Both the position numbers and the translations under genes were made by a program. This document shows positions 23,961 to 29,461 of a DNA stretch of 29,461 bases, one piece after another. Source of the DNA: Actinomycetes bacterium (GTDB lineage Bacteria; Actinomycetota; Actinomycetes; Actinomycetales; Cellulomonadaceae). The stretch spans positions 1-29,461 of the forward strand of contig JAEWGQ010000262.1 of the NCBI GenBank assembly GCA_023388235.1, in the 5' to 3' direction. Position 1 is the stretch's first letter, and the number at the start of each line of letters is the position of its first letter. Below the pieces are notes generated by a model. It saw nothing but the letters and a program-made list of their open reading frames with translations, did not search any database and had not been told where the DNA came from.

Positions 23961-24887
23961 ATGGGCGTCCACGTGGTCATCGGTTCCGGCCCGGTCGGCA
24001 CCGCGCTGACCGGCCTGCTCGCGCAGGACGGCGAGCGGATCGTCGTCGTCACCCGCTCGGGCAGCGGGGTCGACCACCCCGCGGTCACCCGCGTCGCCGC
24101 CGACGCGAGCGACGCCGACGCGCTCGCCGCCGCCGCGCGCGGCGCGACCGCCCTGTACAACTGCGCGAACCCGGGCTCGTACCAGCAGTGGGCCGCGCAG
24201 TGGCCCCCGCTCGCCGCGTCGGTGCTGCGCGCGGCCGAGCGCTCCGGCGCCGTCCTGGTCACGACGGGCAACCTCTACGGGTACGGCCCCGTGGACGTGC
24301 CGCTGACCACCGACCTGCCGCTGGCCGCCACCGGCCACAAGGGCCGGCTGCGCGCCGCCATGTGGCGGGACGCGCTGGCGGCGCACGCCGCGGGCCGGGT
24401 CCGCGCCACCGAGGTGCGGGCCTCCGACTACCTCGGGCCCGGGGTGACCGCCGCCGGCGGCGTCCTGCGCCGGTACGCCGACGCGACGCTGCGCGGGCGG
24501 ACCGCCCGGGTGTTCGGCGACCCCGACCTCCCGCACACCTTCACCGCCGTCGAGGACGTGGCGCGGCTGCTGCGCACCGTCGCCACCGAGGAGCGGGCCT
24601 GGGGCCGGGCGTGGCACGTCCCGAGCCCGGAGCCCGTCACGGTGCGGCGCGCGCTCACCGACCTCGCCGCGGCCGTCCCCGGGGCCCCCGAGCCGCGGCT
24701 CCGCCGCTTCCCGCGCGCCGCGGTCCGCGCCCTGTCCCCCGCCGTGCCGGTGCTGCGGGAGCTGACCGAGGTGCTGTGGCAGTGGGAGCGGCCGTTCGTG
24801 CTGGACGCCCGCGCCACCGAGGCCGCGTTCGACCTGCGGCCGACCCCCTGGGCGCAGGTGGTGCAGGCGACGGCGCGGGCGTGGTGA
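23961..24887 (+). CDS. SDR/NAD-dependent epimerase-like protein (atypical)
   Basis: The 308-residue protein has a Rossmann fold. VVIGSGPVGTALTGLL (residues 5-20) holds the dinucleotide loop G-x-G-x-x-G. VTRVAADASDADALAAAARGATALYNCANP follows the usual acidic-strand/N-x-A-N pattern, and LVTTGNLYGYGP (99-110) resembles the extended-SDR 'S/T.vYG' segment. The catalytic YxxxK is not evident: where it is expected there is TGHKGRLRAAMW (125-136), with His in place of Tyr. HTFTAVEDVARLL (in the C-terminal half) matches the extended-SDR 'fv.V.Dva'. So NAD(P) binding is likely while dehydrogenase chemistry is doubtful. GAGGGAG precedes the ATG. It is divergent from, and probably repressed by, TetR. 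Confidence 0.88.
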   Translation: MGVHVVIGSGPVGTALTGLLAQDGERIVVVTRSGSGVDHPAVTRVAADASDADALAAAARGATALYNCANPGSYQQWAAQWPPLAASVLRAAERSGAVLVTTGNLYGYGPVDVPLTTDLPLAATGHKGRLRAAMWRDALAAHAAGRVRATEVRASDYLGPGVTAAGGVLRRYADATLRGRTARVFGDPDLPHTFTAVEDVARLLRTVATEERAWGRAWHVPSPEPVTVRRALTDLAAAVPGAPEPRLRRFPRAAVRALSPAVPVLRELTEVLWQWERPFVLDARATEAAFDLRPTPWAQVVQATARAW

Positions 24888-24888
24888 C

Positions 24889-24932
24889 CCGCGCCGGCCG
24901 GGGTCCCCGCGCGGTGACCCCGGCCGGCGCGG
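24889..24932. terminator. Bidirectional terminator, 17-bp stem
   Basis: The perfect stem 24889-24905 with 24916-24932 has a 10-nt loop. It begins 2 nt after the SDR-like stop and ends 5 nt before the MMPL stop (24937), so it serves both convergent genes. Confidence 0.85.
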
Positions 24933-24936
24933 CGCG

Positions 24937-27147
24937 CTACCGGCGGACGAGCTCGGGCTCCGGCCGGCGCTCCGGCTCGGCGACCGCGTCCTGCAGCGCG
25001 TGCCCCTCGGTGTCGATGCGCGGCAGCACCCTGCCGAGCCACGACGGGAGCCACCAGGCGGCCTCGCCGAGCAGCGACAGGGCGGCCGGCATGAGCACCA
25101 TCCGCACGATGAACGCGTCGGCGACGATCCCGATCATGAGGCCGAAGGCGATCGACGCGGCGATCGCGAACGAGCTGGACGCGAACCCGGCGAACACGAC
25201 GGTCATGATCGACGCCGCGGCGACGAGCACCGGGGCCGCCCGGGAGAAGCCCTCGACGACCGCGGCCTTCGGCGCCATCCCGCGGTCGTGCATCTCCTTG
25301 ATCCGGGAGACCAGGAACACCTGGTAGTCCATGGCGAGCCCGAAGAGCACGCCGACCAGCAGGATCGGCAGCAGGCTCATCATCGGGTCGCCCTGCGCGG
25401 CGGTGATGAGCGGGAAGCTCCAGCCCCACTGGAACACGGCCGTGCTCGCGCCGAACGACGCCAGGACGGACAGCAGGTAGCCGGCGGTGGCGATCAGGGG
25501 GATGAGGACCGAGCGGAACATCAGGACCAGCAGCGCCATCGAGATCAGGACGATCACGATCACGTAGGTGATGAGGGCCGTGTTCAGGGCCGCGTCCTGG
25601 TCGATGCCGATGGCGGTCTCGCCGGTCACCTCCAGGTGGACGCCGTCGACCATCGAGTCCTCGTGGTCGCGGATCGCGTGGACGAGGTGCTGGGTGGAGT
25701 CGTCGATCGGGCCACCGGTGGGGATCAGGGTGATCCGGGCGACGTCGCCGCTCTCGCTGATCTCGGCGGGCGTCACCATCTGCACGCCCGGGAGCGCGGA
25801 GAGCGCCTCCGCGACGGCCCCGGCGTCGGCCGCGACGTCGTCGCCCTCGGCGAGCACGACGAGCGGGCTCTGCACGCCGCCGAGCTCGTCCAGGATCAGG
25901 TCGTAGGCCGCGCGCTCGGTGGACTCGGGGTCCGCGCCGCCCGGCACGTGGAACGCCGTCCTCATGCTGAGCACGGGGATCGCGACGGTGACCAGGACCG
26001 CGGCGCCGCCGACGAGGGCGAGCACGGGGTGCTCGACGACGGTCGTGCCCCACCGGCTGAGGAAGCCGCGCCCGCCCGTCGTCGTCTCCGGGGTCCAGAG
26101 GCGCCCCTCGGCGAGCGCCTGCCGGTGCTTCCGCGGCAGCGCCTTCAGGCCCATGGTCTTGAGCAGGACCGGCAGCAGGGTCAGGGACAGCAGGACGGCG
26201 ACGAGGACGGCGAACGCCGCGGCGGAGCCCATGACCGAGAGGAAGCCGATGTCGGCGACCACCAGGGCCACCAGGGCCACGATCACGGTCGCGCCGGCGA
26301 ACACCACGGCGGTCCCGGCGGTCCCGGTCGCCCGGCCGATGGCCTCGTCGACCCCCCGCCCGCCGCGCAGCTCCTGCTGGAAGCGGGACAGGACGAACAG
26401 GCCGTAGTCGATGCCGACCGCGAGGCCGAGCATCGCGGCGAGGATGATCGAGTTCTCGCCGATGGGGGTGATCGACCCGTACGCGAAGACGCCGACCAGG
26501 CCGACGCCGACGCCGAAGGCCGCGGTGAGCAGGTTGGCGCCCGCGGCCCGCAGCGTCCCGAACGTCAGGATCAGCACGAGGAACGCCGCGAGGACGCCGA
26601 TCATCTCGCCGACGCCCTGCTCGGGGGCACCGAGCGGGACGAGGTTGCCGCCCAGCTCCACCCCCAGCCCCGCCGGCGCGGACTCCTGCAGGTCGAGCGC
26701 CGCGGCGTAGGAGGTCTCCTGCTGCTCGTCGTCGAGGCCGGCGTACGTCAGCGTCGCGATGGCCAGGCTCCGGTCCGGCGAGACCGACGGCCGCGCGGGG
26801 TCGAGCGGGTCGCTCACCGCCTGCACCCCCGGCAGGGACGCCGCCTCGTCGAGCACGGACCGGATCTCCTGCGCGACGGCCGGGTCGGTCACGGCCCCGG
26901 TGTCCGGGTGGAAGACGAGCTGCAGCGTCTGGGCGTCCTCCGGGGCGCCTGCGGCCGGGAACTCCTCGTTCATGCGGTCGAGCGCGAGCGAGGCGCGGGA
27001 GTCGGGGATCGAGTCGTCCGCCGTCTCCCCCATCCCGTTGACCGCGAGGGTGCCCGTGAGGGCGGCGAGGACGGCGACCCACCCGATCACCACCACCAGA
27101 CGCCGCCGGGCGGCGAACCGCCCGAGCCGTGCGAGGAACGTTGCCAT
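24937..27147 (-). CDS. MMPL family (RND superfamily) transporter
   Basis: The 736-residue inner-membrane exporter has two similar halves, each with a membrane helix, a soluble extracytoplasmic loop and five more helices. First-half motifs are LGLAVGIDYGLFVLSRFQQEL (Asp-Tyr 247-248) and second-half LFGLAMDYQVFLVSRIKEMH (Asp-Tyr 607-608), the proton-relay pairs of MmpL proteins. SIPDSRASLALDRMNEEFP (46-64) and ESTERAAYDLILDELGG are porter-domain entries. It probably exports a lipid, pigment or drug with proton motive force; the substrate is unknown. The ATG at 27147 has a weak GAGAG upstream. It follows a histidine kinase/response regulator pair on the same strand, which may control it. Confidence 0.93.
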   Translation of the reverse strand: MATFLARLGRFAARRRLVVVIGWVAVLAALTGTLAVNGMGETADDSIPDSRASLALDRMNEEFPAAGAPEDAQTLQLVFHPDTGAVTDPAVAQEIRSVLDEAASLPGVQAVSDPLDPARPSVSPDRSLAIATLTYAGLDDEQQETSYAAALDLQESAPAGLGVELGGNLVPLGAPEQGVGEMIGVLAAFLVLILTFGTLRAAGANLLTAAFGVGVGLVGVFAYGSITPIGENSIILAAMLGLAVGIDYGLFVLSRFQQELRGGRGVDEAIGRATGTAGTAVVFAGATVIVALVALVVADIGFLSVMGSAAAFAVLVAVLLSLTLLPVLLKTMGLKALPRKHRQALAEGRLWTPETTTGGRGFLSRWGTTVVEHPVLALVGGAAVLVTVAIPVLSMRTAFHVPGGADPESTERAAYDLILDELGGVQSPLVVLAEGDDVAADAGAVAEALSALPGVQMVTPAEISESGDVARITLIPTGGPIDDSTQHLVHAIRDHEDSMVDGVHLEVTGETAIGIDQDAALNTALITYVIVIVLISMALLVLMFRSVLIPLIATAGYLLSVLASFGASTAVFQWGWSFPLITAAQGDPMMSLLPILLVGVLFGLAMDYQVFLVSRIKEMHDRGMAPKAAVVEGFSRAAPVLVAAASIMTVVFAGFASSSFAIAASIAFGLMIGIVADAFIVRMVLMPAALSLLGEAAWWLPSWLGRVLPRIDTEGHALQDAVAEPERRPEPELVRR

Positions 27148-27189
27148 GGGTCTCTGCTCTCGTTTGCGGGTCCGACACGAACGTCTTCG

Positions 27190-27195
27190 ATCGTG
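27190..27195 (-). promoter_or_regulatory. Candidate -10 box for the MMPL gene
   Basis: CACGAT in CGCCACGATCG (minus strand) gives a leader of about 40 nt. It is nearly the same as the boxes at 550-555 and 2722-2727. No -35 is evident. Confidence 0.35.
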
Positions 27196-27221
27196 GCGAC
27201 CTGAGCGCCCCGGCGGATCGG

Positions 27222-27240
27222 CCGGGGAGACCGTCCCCGG
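27222..27240. repeat. Short inverted repeat upstream of the MMPL promoter
   Basis: CCGGGGA (27222-27228) pairs with TCCCCGG (27234-27240) around 5 nt. It lies upstream of the candidate -10, so it may be a regulator site; three GGTAC elements follow at about 27239-27285. No specific regulator can be named. Confidence 0.35.
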
Positions 27241-27309
27241 TACGACATCCGGGGTACGTGACCCGGGGGCCGGTACCGCCCGGGGCGTCCGCTCGGGAGC
27301 AGGGCAGGG

Positions 27310-27339
27310 CGCGGCCGGGGGCGGCGGCGCCCGGCTGCG
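27310..27339 (-). terminator. Possible terminator after the response regulator
   Basis: GCCGGG (27314-27319) pairs with CCCGGC (27330-27335), and the flanks CGC/GCG extend it past one mismatch to 27310 and 27339. It is about 40 nt after the response-regulator stop. The loop is long and GC-rich, and there is no T-run. Confidence 0.35.
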
Positions 27340-27378
27340 GCTGCCGGACGGGACCGCCCGGTGCGCGGCCCGGACGCC

Positions 27379-28047
27379 TCACCGCGACGGGTCGACGAGG
27401 CCGCTCTCGTAGGCGAAGACGACGAGCTGGGCGCGGTCCCGCGCGCCGGTCTTGAGCATCGAGCGGCTGACGTGGGTCTTCGCCGTCGCGGGGCTGATGT
27501 AGAGGTGCTCGCCGATCTCGTCGTTCGACATGCCCCGGGCGACGAGCCCGACGATCTCGCGCTCCCGCGCGGTCAGCTCGTCGATCCCGGGCAGCGGCGT
27601 GCGGTCGCGGGCGCGCGGCGCGCTGACCACCTGCTCGATCAGCGCCCGGGTCGCGTGCGGCGACAGCAGCCGGTCCCCCGCGGCGACGGTGCGGATGGCG
27701 GCGATCAGGTCGGCCGGGTCCACCCCCTTGCCCAGGAAGCCGCTCGCGCCCGCCCGGAGCGCCTCGACCACCAGCTCGTCCGTCTCGAACGTCGTCAGGA
27801 TGAGCACCTTGACGCCGGCGAGGGCGTCGTCCGCGGTGATGCGGCGGGTCGCCTCGATCCCGTCCACGCCGGGCATGCGGATGTCCATCACCACCAGGTC
27901 GGCGCGGGTCGCGCGCGCCTGCGCCACGGCCTGCGCGCCGTCCGCGGCCTCGCCCACCACCTCCAGGTCCGGGGCGGAGTCGAGCAGGAGCCGGAACGTG
28001 GCGCGCAGCAGGGTCTGGTCGTCGGCCAGCAGGACGCGGATGGTCAT
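27379..28047 (-). CDS. NarL/LuxR-type response regulator
   Basis: This 222-residue DNA-binding regulator is activated by phosphorylation. The receiver domain has the acidic pair Asp 9-Asp 10 (LLADDQ), phospho-acceptor Asp 55 (VVMDIRMPGVDG), the Thr of ILTTFETDE, and the Lys of LGKG. A linker follows, then the LuxR helix-turn-helix LTAREREIVGLVARGMSNDEIGEHLYISPATAKTHVSRSMLKTGARDRAQLVVFAYESGLV. The length is standard. It lies 94 nt after the histidine kinase gene on the same strand, so the pair is probably one unit with the kinase first. GAGAGG lies about 10 nt upstream of the ATG. A regulon including the neighbouring MMPL exporter is inference. Confidence 0.95.
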   Translation of the reverse strand: MTIRVLLADDQTLLRATFRLLLDSAPDLEVVGEAADGAQAVAQARATRADLVVMDIRMPGVDGIEATRRITADDALAGVKVLILTTFETDELVVEALRAGASGFLGKGVDPADLIAAIRTVAAGDRLLSPHATRALIEQVVSAPRARDRTPLPGIDELTAREREIVGLVARGMSNDEIGEHLYISPATAKTHVSRSMLKTGARDRAQLVVFAYESGLVDPSR

Positions 28048-28141
28048 CGGACGTGCCTCTCAGGGGGTGCGGTCGCGCGCGGACGGACCGCGGGGTCCGC
28101 CGGCGCGCGCGGGATCGGGGTGGTCGGGCGGCGGGCGCGCC

Positions 28142-29404
28142 TCACGGTCCCGCGTCCGCCGGGCGCCGGGCGGCCGGCAGGGTCGCGACCACCTCGAAGT
28201 CGCCGCCCGCGGTCGGCCCCGCCCGGAAGGTGCCGCCCGCCGTGCCCGCGCGCTCGCGCATCCCGATCAGGCCGTGCCGGGTCCCCGGGCCCGGCGCGCG
28301 CGCCGGGTCGGTGGGGTTGGTGACGCGCAGCCGCACGCCGGCGGCGGTCCAGGCGATGGTGAGGTCGACGCGGGCGCCCGGCGCGTGCTTCGTCGCGTTG
28401 GTCAGCGACTCCTGCACGATGCGGTAGGCCGCGAGGTCCACGTGCTGCGCGAGCGGGACGGGTGTCCCGGACTCGGAGACCGCGACGCGCGCCCCCGCGG
28501 CCGCGAGGCCGGCGACGAGCTCGTCCAGCGCCGCCAGCCCGGGGACGGGCCGCAGCGAGCTGTTGGGGTCGTCGTCCGCGCCACGGGACTCCCCGTCGTC
28601 GCGACGGCGCAGCAGGCCGATGGTCGCCCGCAGCTCGTCGATCGCCCGGCCCGTGTGCTGGGCGATGTCGCCGAGCGCGCGCTCCGCCGCGTCGACGTCG
28701 GTGCGCAGGAGGTACCGGGCGACCCCCGCCTGCGCGTTCACGAGCGTGAGGTCGTGCGCCAGCGCGTCGTGCAGCTCGCGGGCGATCCGCAGGCGCTCGT
28801 CCAGCACCGCGGTCTGCGTGCGCTCGTCGTTCTCGGCCTGGATCCGCAGGGCGCGCTCCCGGCGGCCGGCCCGCCAGACGCCCGCCGCCGCGGCCGTGAC
28901 CACGAGGTAGAACACCAGCAGGTCGGTCAGCAGCGTGTCACTGGTGTTCATCGTGACGCCGACGACGGCGAGCCAGGTCCCCGCGACCAGCCCGGCGGTC
29001 CACCCCACCCGGCGGGGCACGCGCGAGGCGAGCGTCGCGACCGCGAGCATCGTGGCGAGCGGAGCCGGCTGGTAGGCGCCCATCCCGCTGTGCATCCGGG
29101 CGATCGGGTCCGGCACCGTGAGGAAGATGAGGATCATCGACTCGGCGACGAGGGTGCCGAGCAGCGCCAGGACGGGCCGGTAGGTCCGCAGCAGCAGGGG
29201 GGCCCACGCGCCGACGACCGAGACGAGCAGGCTCGCGTCGGGCGCGTCCCACTCCCCCGTGCGGACCGACGCCGTCCAGTACATGCCGCCGAGCCAGGCC
29301 AGGGTGAGGGCGAGCTGCCCCGCCGTGGGACGACCGCCGCTCCCGAGCAGGACGGTCGAGCGTGCGACGTCGCGAAGAGACGCGCGAGCAGGTCGCGGGT
29401 GCAT
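28142..29404 (-). CDS. Sensor histidine kinase, HisKA_3 (NarL-partner) type
   Basis: This 420-residue membrane kinase carries about six hydrophobic segments in residues 30-177, with short loops and no large sensor domain, so it probably senses something within or at the membrane. Next is the dimerisation/phospho-acceptor helix LDERLRIARELHDALAHDLTLV with His 212. The ATPase N-box is YRIVQESLTNATKHAPG (327-343), and the G2-like end is GLIGMRERAG (378-387). The usual D-x-G in the G1 region is replaced by VTNPTDPARAPGPG, a variant common in this subfamily. GAGGCGG lies about 7 nt before the ATG at 29404. The upstream end of the window (29405-29461) shows no further gene. Confidence 0.93.
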   Translation of the reverse strand: MHPRPARASLRDVARSTVLLGSGGRPTAGQLALTLAWLGGMYWTASVRTGEWDAPDASLLVSVVGAWAPLLLRTYRPVLALLGTLVAESMILIFLTVPDPIARMHSGMGAYQPAPLATMLAVATLASRVPRRVGWTAGLVAGTWLAVVGVTMNTSDTLLTDLLVFYLVVTAAAAGVWRAGRRERALRIQAENDERTQTAVLDERLRIARELHDALAHDLTLVNAQAGVARYLLRTDVDAAERALGDIAQHTGRAIDELRATIGLLRRRDDGESRGADDDPNSSLRPVPGLAALDELVAGLAAAGARVAVSESGTPVPLAQHVDLAAYRIVQESLTNATKHAPGARVDLTIAWTAAGVRLRVTNPTDPARAPGPGTRHGLIGMRERAGTAGGTFRAGPTAGGDFEVVATLPAARRPADAGP

Positions 29405-29461
29405 CCGGGTCCGCCTCGTGTCGGGTGCGCGGCCGGCCGGGAGCCGGGGCGCGATGGGACC

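Noticed and set aside
24428..25050. Readthrough fusion of the SDR and MMPL regions on the minus strand
   Set aside because: The frame is a shadow; the two genes are convergent with a perfect 17-bp terminator between.

Overview
The window is high-GC DNA from the chromosome of an actinobacterium. The signs are GC-saturated third codon positions, paired ClpP1/ClpP2 paralogues beside tig and clpX, coenzyme F420 genes, many GTG starts, and several apparently leaderless genes with a TANNNT-like -10 box 6-7 nt before the start codon. Protein flavour suggests Micrococcales, possibly near Cellulomonas, but that placement is inference. I see no rRNA, tRNA, CRISPR, insertion sequence or prophage. It reads as ordinary core and near-core chromosome.

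Layout. 1-3170 holds small solo genes: a period-21 GC repeat, a DUF1801-like protein, a tiny membrane protein, an HhH-GPD-like protein, a GNAT acetyltransferase, an orphan protein and a YbjQ protein. 3175-5030 is a minus-strand F420 pair (F420-dependent LLM oxidoreductase and single-domain CofE), divergent from a nucleoside hydrolase (5202-6149). 6153-8608 is a LysR regulator divergent from an MFS exporter, with a nested palindrome between them. 8692-11406 is valS of the archaeal-like type, followed by a tandem repeat spanning its stop codon and a perfect 18-bp hairpin. 11663-14089 is a polar amino-acid ABC importer operon (lipoprotein, permease, ATPase). 14199-16013 is a long-chain acyl-CoA synthetase, convergent with an Rv2629/Vms1-like protein (16059-17258).

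17561-22357 is the proteostasis block on the minus strand, transcribed tig > clpP1 > clpP2 > clpX > chorismate mutase. Hairpins follow tig and clpP2, and there are separate promoter candidates before tig, clpP1, clpX and the mutase. It therefore looks like a row of adjacent transcription units rather than one operon. Trigger factor folds nascent chains, ClpP1P2 is the hetero-oligomeric peptidase and ClpX its unfoldase.

22543-24887 holds a DoxX-like membrane protein, a TetR regulator and a divergent SDR/epimerase-like protein, with two unrelated operator-like palindromes. 24937-29404 holds an MMPL/RND exporter preceded by a NarL-type two-component pair (histidine kinase > response regulator), a plausible stimulus-controlled export module.

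No clearly new multi-gene system is visible. The best leads are regulatory: the fixed-spacing leaderless promoters, the operators at the TetR and LysR loci, and the promoter palindromes at clpP1 and clpX. Two proteins also seem to lack the usual catalytic residues of their fold (HhH-GPD and SDR).
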